NCBI RefSeq assembly: GCF_022761115.1
Contig: NZ_JAKWJS010000006.1
Span: 124,001-188,000 of the forward strand
Source: Dyella sp. RRB7
GTDB taxonomy: Bacteria; Pseudomonadota; Gammaproteobacteria; Xanthomonadales; Rhodanobacteraceae
DNA: 64,000 nucleotides
Direction of reading: 5' to 3'
Positions 17,454 through 27,290 of the stretch are shown in pieces. The translations under genes were made by a program, and so were the position numbers. Below the pieces are notes generated by a model. The model was given only the letters and a program-made list of their open reading frames with translations, had not been told where the DNA came from and did not search any database. How positions within the stretch are numbered: the stretch's first letter is position 1; each line of letters begins with the position of its first letter.

Positions 17454-18350
17454 TCAATGCTGGGGCTTCGCAAACTCCGCCCGCAGCCAGGCCGCCAACG
17501 CTGCCGAGCGCTCGATGGGCGCCCGTGATGGTGTCGCCAGCACCCACTGCGCGGCGGTGTCCTGGAAGCCCCAGGGCGCGAGCAGTCGTCCCGAGGCCAG
17601 GTCATCGGCGACCAGCTGCAGCGGTGCGATAGCGACGCCGCGGCCCGCGACGGCCGCTTCGATCAGGTGATACAGATGCGGGTAGCCTTGGCCTAGCGGC
17701 AGCTCGTGGGTCGACAAGCCAGTGCTTTGCGCCCAGCTCGACCAGGCCTGCGGCCGCGACAGCGTATGCAGCAGCGGCAGTTCTGGCAGCACCTGCGGAT
17801 CGCTGCCGGCTAAGGCATGCGCCTGGGCGAAGGAAGGGCTCACTACCGGCCCCACGCGTTCACGCGCCAGCGGATGTACCTGCCATGCCGCTGGCCACGG
17901 CGGTTCGCCGGCTAGTACCGCGGCATCCAAGCCGGTCAATGCGTCGTCGAAGGGGGCTTCCTGCGGGCGCAGGTGCAATGCCAGTTCGGGCAGCTCGGCC
18001 ATCAGCCGTTCCAGCCGGGGGATCATCCAGCGCGCCAGCAGGCTCACCGGGCAGCCGAGCACGAACGGCGCCTGGGCGGTGTCCTGGCGCAACTCGTCGC
18101 AAACCTCGCGCAGCTGGGCGAATGCCGCCGTGCTGGTGTCGCGCAGGCGCTGGCCGGCCGGAGTGAGCGCCAGCCCGCGTCCCTGGCGCTGGAACAGGGC
18201 CACGCCCAGTTCTTCCTCGAGTGAGCGAATGTGTCGGCTCACCGCCCCATGGGTGACGTGCAGTTCGGCCGCCGCGCGATTGACGCTGCCTAGCCGTGCC
18301 ACGGCTTCGAAGGCATGCAGGGCATTCAGCGAGGGCAGTGGCCGGGGCAT
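17454..18350 (-). CDS. LysR-family regulator next to trpBA (TrpI-like candidate)
   Basis: 298 residues on the minus strand. The N-terminal helix-turn-helix is LGSVNRAAAELHVTHGAVSRHIRSLEEELGVALFQR, with the LTPAG end of the linker. The C-terminal effector domain follows and resembles the GcvA/TrpI subgroup. The gene is divergent from trpB, with a 109-bp shared gap, as TrpI is from trpBA in pseudomonads, where it activates trpBA in response to indoleglycerol phosphate. That role here is inferred from position and subgroup. I cannot define an operator with confidence. Confidence 0.85.
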   Translation of the reverse strand: MPRPLPSLNALHAFEAVARLGSVNRAAAELHVTHGAVSRHIRSLEEELGVALFQRQGRGLALTPAGQRLRDTSTAAFAQLREVCDELRQDTAQAPFVLGCPVSLLARWMIPRLERLMAELPELALHLRPQEAPFDDALTGLDAAVLAGEPPWPAAWQVHPLARERVGPVVSPSFAQAHALAGSDPQVLPELPLLHTLSRPQAWSSWAQSTGLSTHELPLGQGYPHLYHLIEAAVAGRGVAIAPLQLVADDLASGRLLAPWGFQDTAAQWVLATPSRAPIERSAALAAWLRAEFAKPQH

Positions 18351-18459
18351 CTAACGTGTGACTTTTCCTGACGTATCGTGGCCATCATATCGCTTTTGGC
18401 CGCGGTGGCTTTGGGGTAGGGTGGCGGGCGCGTTTCGCCGTCTTCCCCGAGTGCCGCCC

Positions 18460-19667
<1,208 letters not shown>

Positions 19668-19671
<4 letters not shown>

Positions 19672-20468
19672 GCCGCATCGACCGTCGTTTCGTCCAGCTC
19701 AAGGCCGCCGGCCGCACCGGACTGATTCCCTTCGTCACCGCGGGCGATCCGTCGCCGGCGCATGCCGTCGCGCTGATGCACGCACTGGTGGATGCCGGCG
19801 CCGACGTGATCGAGCTGGGCGTGCCGTTTTCCGATCCGATGGCCGATGGCCCGGTAATCCAGCATGCCAGCGAGCGCGCCATCGAGAAGGGCGTCGGGCT
19901 CGCCGATGTGCTGGGCTGGGTGGCCCAGTTCCGCCAGCGCGACGCGGACACGCCGATCGTGCTGATGGGCTACCTCAACCCGATCGAGATCCATGGCTAT
20001 GCGCGCTTCGCCGCCGAGGCTGTGCAGGCCGGCGTGGACGGCGTGCTGGTGGTCGATTGCCCGCTGGAGGAGTCGGCCGTGCTGCAGCCGCTGCGCGACG
20101 CCGGGCTGCAGCAGATCCTGCTGGCGGCGCCCACCACCGCACCCGCGCGTATGGTGCAGTTGTGCGGGTCGGCCCGGGGTTTCCTGTACTATGTCTCGTT
20201 CGCCGGCATCACGGGCGCGGCGCGATTGAGCACGGGCGACATCGCCGCGCGCGTGGCCGATATCCGGGCGAAGTCGAAGGCTCCGGTGGCCGTCGGCTTT
20301 GGCGTGCGCGATGCGCAGTCGGCCAAGGCGATCGCCGGTTTTGCCGACGCGGTAGTGATCGGCAGTGCGCTGGTGGAGCGCCTGGCCGGCGCGGACGATG
20401 TCGATGACATCACCGCGCGGGCAAGCGCTTTTCTCGCGCCGATCCGCGCCGCGCTGGATGCGCATTGA
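19668..20468 (+). CDS. trpA: Tryptophan synthase alpha chain
   Basis: 266 residues from ATG 19668, overlapping the trpB stop. TrpA cleaves indoleglycerol phosphate to indole, which is channelled to TrpB. The catalytic Glu49 is in [20 protein letters not shown], and the second catalytic Asp lies in the same stretch. The phosphate-binding C-terminal part [14 protein letters not shown] and VVIGSALV is intact. The Tyr in [14 protein letters not shown] matches the active-site position. accD follows after 52 bp on the same strand. Confidence 0.97.
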
Positions 20469-20520
20469 GGACACGCTGCGTCATGACGCGGCGTCGCGTC
20501 ATGAACGTTGAGGTGTTGCG

Positions 20521-21390
20521 ATGAACTGGCTGCAGAAAATCATGACTCCGCGTGCTCGCACGCAGGCCACCAACGGCGGCAAGGGCAAGGTGCCCGAAGG
20601 CGTGTGGGAGAAGTGCGGCGGTTGCGGCACGGTGCTGTATCGGCCGGAGCTGGAACGCAACCTGATGGTCTGCCCCAAGTGCGGCTACCACCACGCCATC
20701 GATGCGCGCGCGCGGCTGGATTCGTTCCTCGATCCCGGCTCCACGCAGGAGCTGTGGGCCAGCATGGAGCCGAACGATCCGCTGAAGTTCCGTGATTCCA
20801 AGAAGTACCGCGACCGCATCGTCGCCGCGCAGAAGTCCACCGGCGAGAAGGACGCCATGCTGGCGATGAGTGGCCGCCTCAAGGGGCGCCCGCTGATGGC
20901 GGTGGCGTTCGAGTTCGCCTACATGGGCGGCTCGATGGGTTCGGTGGTGGGCGAGAAATTCACCCGTGCCGCCGAACGTGCGCTGGCCGATCGCAGCGCG
21001 CTGGTGTGCTTCTCGGCGACGGGTGGCGCGCGCATGCAGGAGTCGCTGTTCTCGCTGATGCAGATGGCCAAGACCTCCGCGGCGCTGGCGCGCATGCGCG
21101 ATGCGGGCGTGCCGTATATCAGCGTGCTGACCAATCCCACCACCGGCGGCGTTTCCGCCAGCCTTGGCATGCTGGGCGACATCAATGTCGCCGAACCGAA
21201 GGCCTTGATCGGTTTCGCCGGGCCGCGCGTGATTGCGCAGACCGTGCGCGAAACCTTGCCGGAGGGGTTCCAGACCTCGGAATTCCTGGTCGAACACGGT
21301 GCCGTCGATCTCATCGTCGATCGCCGCGAGATGCGCGACAAGCTGGCCGACCTGCTGGGCATCCTGATGAAGGCGCCGCAGGCTGCCTGA
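20521..21390 (+). CDS. accD: Acetyl-CoA carboxylase carboxyltransferase subunit beta
   Basis: 289 residues. AccD and AccA form the carboxyltransferase that makes malonyl-CoA for fatty acid synthesis. The N-terminal zinc ribbon has four Cys in [24 protein letters not shown]. The carboxyltransferase core follows, with the blocks [34 protein letters not shown] and [16 protein letters not shown]. In many gammaproteobacteria folC follows accD. Here a terminator and a DnaA-box-like array follow instead. Confidence 0.97.
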   Translation: MNWLQKIMTPRARTQATNGGKGKVPEGVWEKCGGCGTVLYRPELERNLMVCPKCGYHHAIDARARLDSFLDPGSTQELWASMEPNDPLKFRDSKKYRDRIVAAQKSTGEKDAMLAMSGRLKGRPLMAVAFEFAYMGGSMGSVVGEKFTRAAERALADRSALVCFSATGGARMQESLFSLMQMAKTSAALARMRDAGVPYISVLTNPTTGGVSASLGMLGDINVAEPKALIGFAGPRVIAQTVRETLPEGFQTSEFLVEHGAVDLIVDRREMRDKLADLLGILMKAPQAA

Positions 21391-21410
21391 TCGCGTTCGA
21401 CGCATCGCCC

Positions 21411-21440
21411 AAAAAACAGCGCCCCATGGGCGCTGTTTTT
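21411..21440 (+). terminator. accD intrinsic terminator
   Basis: An A-rich left side and the stem AACAGCGCC with GGCGCTGTT, followed by a run of T. The A-run on the left makes it potentially bidirectional. It separates the trpBA-accD genes from the repeat array. Confidence 0.88.
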
Positions 21441-21455
21441 GTATGCGCGCGCGAG

Positions 21456-21860
21456 TTGTCCACAGCGGCTGTGGACCTGTTCCGGGTAAGCCTGTGGAAA
21501 AGCCTTGTGGCGACCTTTGGCAACAGGCACTTGCACCATCGTGATGATGTTTTGACCAGTGCGTCCGCGCATCCACGTGGTTTTCCACAGCGACTGTGGA
21601 TGGTGTTTGCATAAGCCTGTGGACAAGCGCGTTTGCGGCATTTGCGAACAGTGACTTGTGACGTCGTGCCTAAGTTTTGAGCAGCGCATGCATGATGTTT
21701 TCCACAGCGCCTGTGGATGCCGCACCAACAAAGCTGTGGAAAAGTATCGCAACTGTCTGGTGCGGCAGGGCATGGCCACGCCGTGGCGAACTTTTGCCCA
21801 GCGCGCACATGATGTTTTCCACAGCAGATGTGGATGCCTGCGGGAAAAGCTTGTGGATAG
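21456..21860. repeat. Tandem array of twelve DnaA-box-like motifs in four units
   Basis: The 594-bp gap 21391-21984 has no gene. It holds four units of three TCCACA/TGTGGA motifs, starting at 21456, 21581, 21698 and 21815 (periods 125, 117 and 117 bp). In every unit the second motif begins 14 bases after the first and the third 37 bases after the first. The first is TTTTCCACA (TTGTCCACA in unit 1), inverted to the second, TGTGGATGC-like. The third is TGTGGAAAA, TGTGGACAA, TGTGGAAAA or TGTGGATAG. TTTTCCACA fits the relaxed DnaA consensus TTWTNCACA. Each first/second pair is also a potential RNA hairpin. No dnaA, dnaN, gyrB or rpmH is present, so it is not the usual oriC locus. Confidence 0.8.
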
Positions 21861-21984
21861 ATGTGCTATCCGCTTGAACGCAAAGACGTTGCGACGCGGT
21901 GGGCAGGAAATGCGCAGGTGATGCGATGAGGTGTTCGTGTATCGCGCACAGGGTGCGCTCCCTGGCGGCAGCGCCGTCAGTGGA

Positions 21985-22557
21985 TCACACCATCAACGCA
22001 TGCATCGGCAACAACCACAGCGAGAGCGCACCCAGCGCACTGCCGATGGCGGTGGCGGCGATCACGTCGCTCGGGTAATGCAGGCCAAGGATCACGCGCG
22101 ATGCACCCACTAACGCGGTGAAGGTGAGCAGCAGCGGCGCCAGCACCGGATACCAGGCCAGCGCCACGACGGTGAAGCTCACGGCCTGCAGCGTGTGGCC
22201 CGAGGGGAAGCTGAACTCGTCCAGCGGCGGCACGTGTGCGATCACGCCGGGGCAGGCGCGGAACGGACGCGGACGACGCGTCCAGCGCTTGAGCAGGCGA
22301 TAGAGCAGCAGCGCCGCCAGGCCCGTCACCGCCATCTGCGCCGCGGCGAAGCGGCCGCGATGGCCGTCGATGAGAGCGAGCACGAGCATCAGCGAGTACC
22401 AGAACACGCCATCGCCCAGTCGGCTGATGACGCCAAAGAACGCACCGACGGCGCGGCGCGTGCCCCAGCGGTTGGCCGCCACGCACATGCGGCGATCGAT
22501 CGCGAACCTCGGGCCTGCGGGCAACTCAGGCGTGTGCAGCGGTGGCATGGTGTTCAT
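21985..22557 (-). CDS. PAP2-family phosphatase, membrane bound
   Basis: 190 residues from ATG 22557, with AGGAG seven bases upstream. This start lies 32 bp inside the 3' end of the upstream glycosyltransferase. The PAP2 catalytic signature is complete: KRWTRRPRPF (motif C1), SFPSGHT (C2) and SRVILGLHYPSD (C3). Several hydrophobic segments indicate an inner-membrane protein with its active site at the periplasmic face. Substrates in the family include undecaprenyl diphosphate and phosphatidic acid. Overlap with a glycosyltransferase suggests lipid-linked glycan or glycolipid work, which is inference. Confidence 0.88.
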   Translation of the reverse strand: MNTMPPLHTPELPAGPRFAIDRRMCVAANRWGTRRAVGAFFGVISRLGDGVFWYSLMLVLALIDGHRGRFAAAQMAVTGLAALLLYRLLKRWTRRPRPFRACPGVIAHVPPLDEFSFPSGHTLQAVSFTVVALAWYPVLAPLLLTFTALVGASRVILGLHYPSDVIAATAIGSALGALSLWLLPMHALMV

Positions 22558-23686
22558 GCGGATGCTCCTGGGCCAGTTCACGCAACAGGTTTTCGAATTC
22601 GCCGATGACGGCGTCCGGTGAGAGGTTGGCAATGCTGGCGTGGGCGGCGCGGCCCATGTGGCGGATCAGGCTCGCGTTGCTGGCCAGGGTGGTGGCGGCG
22701 TCGATGAAGGCGTTCTCGTTGCCGGCATCGATGCGATAGCCGTTATGGCCACTGCGCAGATGCTCGCGTGCGGCGCCTTCCTCATAGGCCACTACCGGCA
22801 GGCCGGAGGCGAGCGCTTCGAGGATGACGTTGCCGAACGTCTCGCTGAGGCTGGGGAAGGGGAACAGGTCCGCGCTGGCGTAGTGGCGGGACAGCATCTC
22901 GCCGCGCTGCATGCCGGCGAAGATGAAATCCGGATTGGCCGCCTGCAAGGCCGCGCGCGCCGGTCCGTCGCCGACCCAGACGTAGCGCGCATGGGGCACC
23001 TGCTGCTGGATCGAGCGGAAGCTGCGCACGGCAAGGTCGAGATTCTTCTCCGGCGCAATGCGTCCCACGTACAACACCACCGGTGAGTTGCCATCCACGC
23101 CCCACTGGCGGCGCAATCCGGCGTCGCGATGGCGGGGATGGAACAGCTGCGTGTCGACGGCGCGTCGCAGCAGGCGCGCGGTATCGACGCCGAGTGTTTT
23201 CAGCTCATCGGCCAGGGCTTCCGTGGGCACCAGCGTCGCCGCGGCGCGGCGATGGAAGCGGCGCAGATAGTTGCGCACCACCGGCGTGAGGAAGCCCACC
23301 CCATAGTGATCCGCATAGGTGTCGAAGCGGGTGTGGAAGCCGGTGGCGGTGGGAATGCCGAGCCGTTTCGCGGTGCGCACCGCCGACCAGCCCAGCGGGC
23401 CTTCGGTGGCGACGTAGATCGCATCCGGGCGCAGCCGCGTCCAGCGCTCGCGCAGGATGTCGCTGGCCGGAAGCCCGAAGCGCAGGCCGGGATAGCGGGG
23501 CAGCGAGGCGCCGCGAACCTCAAGGGTGACGATGCCGGGCTCGTCGTCGAACGGCTGCCGCTGACGCGGGCGGATCAGGTCGACCGTGTGCCCCTGCGAC
23601 GCCAGACCGGCGGCGAGGCTGTGCACGGTCAGTGCCACGCCGTTGATCTCGGGTGGATAGGTTTCGCTGACAATGCCGATGCGCAC
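22526..23686 (-). CDS. Glycosyltransferase family 4 protein
   Basis: 386 residues from a GTG at 23686 (VRIGIVSETYPPEINGVALTV, read as Met). An open frame extends upstream to 23821 but has no family similarity. The N-terminal GT-B domain opens with ETYPPEINGVA, typical of the mannosyltransferase-like branch. The C-terminal domain has the sugar-nucleotide block VVLYVGRIAPEKNLDLAV and the catalytic EX7E region FPSLSETFGNVILEALASG. The protein is cytoplasmic or membrane-associated. The acceptor is unknown. A His-rich tail follows. The PAP2 gene starts within its last codons. Confidence 0.88.
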   Translation of the reverse strand: MRIGIVSETYPPEINGVALTVHSLAAGLASQGHTVDLIRPRQRQPFDDEPGIVTLEVRGASLPRYPGLRFGLPASDILRERWTRLRPDAIYVATEGPLGWSAVRTAKRLGIPTATGFHTRFDTYADHYGVGFLTPVVRNYLRRFHRRAAATLVPTEALADELKTLGVDTARLLRRAVDTQLFHPRHRDAGLRRQWGVDGNSPVVLYVGRIAPEKNLDLAVRSFRSIQQQVPHARYVWVGDGPARAALQAANPDFIFAGMQRGEMLSRHYASADLFPFPSLSETFGNVILEALASGLPVVAYEEGAAREHLRSGHNGYRIDAGNENAFIDAATTLASNASLIRHMGRAAHASIANLSPDAVIGEFENLLRELAQEHPHEHHATAAHA

Positions 23687-23833
23687 TTGAACATACCGTT
23701 GGCTGGCCCGGAGCAGGTTCCACCTTGGGCGTTGCGGGGCCGTGGCGTATGTATGACGCCCGCGTGACGGAGCGCCACTCGCGGCGGGTGCCACGAGTAC
23801 ACTGGGCGGACTTGCCATCATGGAGACACGTCG

Positions 23834-24268
23834 ATGAAACGCATTCTGCTTGCCCTGGCACTGGCTACCCTGACCGGCACCGCGTTCGCCACCGATGCTC
23901 CGGCACTCCCGATCACCAAGGCTCCCGCGGGCGCCGAGGTCTACATCGTGTCACCCAAGGACGGCGCCACCGTGGGCCAGGAATTCACCGTGGTGTTCGG
24001 CCTCAAGGGCATGGGCGTGGCGCCTGCGGGGGTGAAGAAGGAAGGCACCGGGCATCACCATCTGCTGGTGGATGTGACCGAGCTGCCACCCGCCGGTCAG
24101 CCCATTCCGAAGGACGAGCACCATCTGCACTTCGGCAACGGCCAGACTGAAACCACGCTCAAGCTGGCGCCGGGCAAGCACACGCTGCAGCTGGAGCTGG
24201 CCGATGAAAACCATGTTCCGTTCGACCCGCCGATCGTGTCCAGGCCGATCACCGTCAACGTGAAGTGA
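23834..24268 (+). CDS. DUF4399 periplasmic protein
   Basis: 144 residues with a clear signal peptide ([19 protein letters not shown]). The mature part contains [30 protein letters not shown], then [24 protein letters not shown] and [14 protein letters not shown]. These blocks match DUF4399. The cluster of His residues could bind a metal, but this is not shown. It stands alone, divergent from the glycosyltransferase and upstream of gltX. A GC-rich hairpin near 24280-24305 follows and may end its transcript. Confidence 0.85.
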   Translation: MKRILLALALATLTGTAFATDAPALPITKAPAGAEVYIVSPKDGATVGQEFTVVFGLKGMGVAPAGVKKEGTGHHHLLVDVTELPPAGQPIPKDEHHLHFGNGQTETTLKLAPGKHTLQLELADENHVPFDPPIVSRPITVNVK

Positions 24269-24371
24269 AGCCGCTGGTGCGGCGGCCCGTCATGGCCGCC
24301 GCCCGCGGGTGCCGGTCTGGGTGCCGGATCGGCTAAAATCGCGCCTTTCGCCTTTCAAGACAGCCGCGTCC

Positions 24372-25772
24372 ATGACCGTCCGCACCCGTTTCGCCCCCAG
24401 TCCCACCGGCTTCCTGCACATCGGCGGCGCCCGCACGGCGCTGTATTGCTGGCTGGAGGCCCGCCGCCGCGGCGGTGAATTCGTGCTGCGCATCGAGGAT
24501 ACCGACCGCGAACGCTCCACCGAGGCGGCCGTGCAGGCCATCCTGGACGGCATGCAGTGGCTGGGCCTGAACCACGACGAAGGCCCGATCTACCAGACCG
24601 CTCGCCTGGAGCGCTACAAGCAGGTCGCCGACGAGCTGCTCAAGGCCGGCAAGGCCTACTACGCCTACGAGAGCAAGGACGAGATCGAGGCCATGCGCAA
24701 CGAGGCGATGGCCAAGGGCGAGAAGCCTCGCTACAACGGCTATTACCGCGACCGCAACGAGCCGTATCGCGACGACCCCAACCGCGTGATCCGTTTCAAG
24801 AACCCGACCGAGGGCTCGGTGGTGTTCGAGGACAAGGTGAAGGGACGGGTGGAGTGGAGCAACGCCGAACTGGACGATCTGGTGATCTTCCGTTCCGATG
24901 GCTGGCCTACCTACAACTTTGCCGTGGTGGTGGACGATATCGACATGGGCATCACCGAGGTGATCCGTGGCGACGACCACGTCAACAACACGCCGCGCCA
25001 GATCAACATCTATCACGCGCTCGGCGCGCCGGTGCCGGAGTTCGCGCACCTGCCGATGATCCTCGGCCCTGATGGCCAGAAGCTCAGCAAGCGCCATGGC
25101 GCGGTGAGCGTGATGCAGTACCGCGACGACGGTTTCCTGCCGCACGCGCTGCTCAACTACCTGGTGCGCCTGGGCTGGTCGCATGGCGACCAGGAAATCT
25201 TCTCGGAAGAGGAGATGATCCGCCTGTTCGATATCGGCGACGTGAACAAGGCCGCATCGCGTTTCGACGTCACCAAGCTGTCGTGGCTCAACCAGCATTA
25301 CCTGAAGACCGACGACCCGGCGGCCATCGCACCGGAATTCGAATGGCACCTCACGCAGGCCGGCATCGACTTCAGCAAGGGGCCCAAGCCCGCCGACGTC
25401 ATCGTCGCCCTGCGTGATCGCGTGCAGACGCTGAAGGAAATGGCCGAGCGCGCCAAGATCTGGTACGGCCCGATCCTGGAGTGGGACGACAAGGCCGTTG
25501 CCAAGCATCTGCAGAACGACACCGCCGTGCCGGTGCTGGAAGCGGCCAAGTCACTGCTGGCCGCGTGCGAGTGGACGCCCGCGGCGATCCACCAGGTGAT
25601 CGAACAGGTCGCCGCGAAGCTCGAGCTGGGCATGGGCAAGATCGCCCAGCCGCTGCGCGTGGCGATGACCGGTACGCAGGTGTCGCCGTCGATCGAGCAC
25701 ACCATCTATCTGGCGGGGCGCGAGGAAGCGCTCAAGCGCGTCGATGATGCGCTTGCCAAGGCCAGGGCCTGA
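24372..25772 (+). CDS. gltX: Glutamate-tRNA ligase
   Basis: 466 residues from ATG 24372 ([19 protein letters not shown]). GltX charges tRNA-Glu with glutamate. The class I signatures are HIGG near residue 16, in place of HIGH as usual in this family, and KLSKRHG near residue 236. The blocks [15 protein letters not shown] and [23 protein letters not shown] are typical of bacterial GluRS. The length fits the discriminating single-copy enzyme. An upstream in-frame start at 24309 lacks family similarity. Confidence 0.97.
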   Translation: MTVRTRFAPSPTGFLHIGGARTALYCWLEARRRGGEFVLRIEDTDRERSTEAAVQAILDGMQWLGLNHDEGPIYQTARLERYKQVADELLKAGKAYYAYESKDEIEAMRNEAMAKGEKPRYNGYYRDRNEPYRDDPNRVIRFKNPTEGSVVFEDKVKGRVEWSNAELDDLVIFRSDGWPTYNFAVVVDDIDMGITEVIRGDDHVNNTPRQINIYHALGAPVPEFAHLPMILGPDGQKLSKRHGAVSVMQYRDDGFLPHALLNYLVRLGWSHGDQEIFSEEEMIRLFDIGDVNKAASRFDVTKLSWLNQHYLKTDDPAAIAPEFEWHLTQAGIDFSKGPKPADVIVALRDRVQTLKEMAERAKIWYGPILEWDDKAVAKHLQNDTAVPVLEAAKSLLAACEWTPAAIHQVIEQVAAKLELGMGKIAQPLRVAMTGTQVSPSIEHTIYLAGREEALKRVDDALAKARA

Positions 25773-25780
25773 CGCTCTGC

Positions 25781-25808
25781 TCCCTCCCCCTGCAAGCAGG
25801 GGGAGGAG
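25781..25808. terminator. Strong hairpin between convergent gltX and the efflux operon
   Basis: CCCCCTG (25786-25792) and CAGGGGG (25797-25803) pair around a 4-nt loop, and the flanking TCCCT/AGGAG extends the stem with one bulge. Only TT follows on the plus strand, so it is a stem-loop barrier between convergent transcripts rather than a textbook terminator. Confidence 0.5.
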
Positions 25809-25811
25809 TTA

Positions 25812-27290
25812 TCAGGATGACTTGCTCGTCTGCCCTGACTGCCAGCCACCGCCCAGCGCCTGTATCAACGCCGCCGTATCGCTAAGCCGCATGGCCTGTG
25901 CCTGGATGCGCGTGATGCGTGCCTGCTGATAGGCCTGTTGCGCATTGATCAGCACCAGCGAGTCCACATAGCCGAGCTGCTGCTGCTTCCGGGTGAGTTC
26001 CAGCGTGCGCATGGCGGCACGTTCGGCATCGTCGGCAGCGGCCAGTGCGCGCGCGTCGCTGTCGATGGCGTACAGCGTGTCGGCCACGTTCTGGAAAGCG
26101 CCGAGCACCACGCTGCGGTACTGCGCGGCAGACTGCTGCAAGGCGGCTTCCGCGGCACGTTGCTTGTGCTTCAACGCGCCGAAGTCGAACACGGTCTGGC
26201 TGACGCTGCCGGCGAGCGCCCAGAACACGTTGTCGTCGGTGAACATGCGGGTGAACGAGGTGGAACTGCCGCCATAGGCGCCGGAGAGGGTGAACTGTGG
26301 CAAGCGATTGGCCAGGGCCACGCCGACCTGGGCGCTTGCCGCATGCACGTTTTCCTCGGCGGCACGTACGTCGGGGCGCTGGTCCACCAGTTGCGAGGGC
26401 ACGCCCTGCGGCAGCGTCACCGGCAGGGTGAGGTGTTCGAGATCGAACTGCGGTGCGCCGGCCTGGTCCGGTGTGTCGCCGCACAATACGGCCAGCAGGT
26501 CGCGATTCTGCGCCAGCTGCTTCTGCAACCCGGGCAAGGCCTGCCTGGCCTGGGCGAGCGCGCTTTCCTGGGCGGCAACATCGAGTCCCGAGGCATAACC
26601 GAGCCGTGCCTGGTGGTGCAGGATATCCAGCGCCTGTGTCTGCGCGGCAATGACCGCCTCGGTCGCCTCGATCTGCGCGCGCAGCGACGCTTCCTGGATC
26701 GCCGCATTCACCACGTTGGAGGCCAGGCTCAGGCGCGCAGCTTCGAGCTGGTAGCGCTGGTTTTCGGCCTGCGCCTGCAGCGACTCCACCGTGCGCCGGT
26801 TGAGGCCGAACACATCCGGCGCATAGGTGATATTCAACTGCGCGGTGTGCAGCGTGTAGTACGTCGCGTTGGAGGTGAGCGCGGGAGACAGCGTACCCAC
26901 CGCATCGCGCTGGCGTGACGGCGTGTAGTTGAGCTGGGCGGAGGGAAAGTAGGTGGCACGCTGTGCCGCGACGCTTTCCTGCGCCTGGCGCAGCGCCGCC
27001 ATGGCGGCATCCAGATCCGGGTTGTGGGCCAGCGCACGCTGCACCCGATCGTTCAAGGCGTCGGAGCCGAACACCTGCCACCACGTCTGCGCGATGGCCT
27101 GGCCGGAGGCGAGCCGCTGCGGCCGGGCGGCGTCGTCACCGGCCGTGGCAGGCAGCGCCTCGCGGGTGAACTGCGCGGGCGAGGGCGTCGCCGGGCGCTG
27201 GTAGGCGGGACCCACGGCGCAACCCGCGCAGGCCGCAGCCAGCGCCGCGGCCAGCAGCGTGCGACGCCAGGCATGCATGGAACGGCTCAT
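25812..27290 (-). CDS. RND efflux outer-membrane channel lipoprotein (OprM/NodT type)
   Basis: 492 residues from ATG 27290, which overlaps the stop of the RND pump by four bases. The signal ends in a lipobox (LAAACAGC), followed by AVGPAYQRP, the usual start of NodT-type channels. Two OEP repeats are present: RALAHNPDLDAAMAALRQAQESVAAQRA, and a second half starting at LVDQRPDVRAAEENVHAASAQVGVALANRLPQ. The C-terminal part has QLGYVDSLVLINAQQAYQQAR. It forms the trimeric outer-membrane exit duct for the pump encoded just upstream. It is the last gene of the operon. Confidence 0.93.
   Translation of the reverse strand: MSRSMHAWRRTLLAAALAAACAGCAVGPAYQRPATPSPAQFTREALPATAGDDAARPQRLASGQAIAQTWWQVFGSDALNDRVQRALAHNPDLDAAMAALRQAQESVAAQRATYFPSAQLNYTPSRQRDAVGTLSPALTSNATYYTLHTAQLNITYAPDVFGLNRRTVESLQAQAENQRYQLEAARLSLASNVVNAAIQEASLRAQIEATEAVIAAQTQALDILHHQARLGYASGLDVAAQESALAQARQALPGLQKQLAQNRDLLAVLCGDTPDQAGAPQFDLEHLTLPVTLPQGVPSQLVDQRPDVRAAEENVHAASAQVGVALANRLPQFTLSGAYGGSSTSFTRMFTDDNVFWALAGSVSQTVFDFGALKHKQRAAEAALQQSAAQYRSVVLGAFQNVADTLYAIDSDARALAAADDAERAAMRTLELTRKQQQLGYVDSLVLINAQQAYQQARITRIQAQAMRLSDTAALIQALGGGWQSGQTSKSS

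Noticed and set aside
21456-21860. CRISPR array
   Set aside because: Repeats are short inverted motifs at three fixed positions per 117-125-bp unit, not 25-40-bp direct repeats with unique spacers. No cas gene is nearby.
21456-21860. The chromosomal oriC
   Set aside because: No dnaA, dnaN, recF, gyrB or rpmH and no AT-rich unwinding tract. The motif array is kept as a finding, not as oriC.
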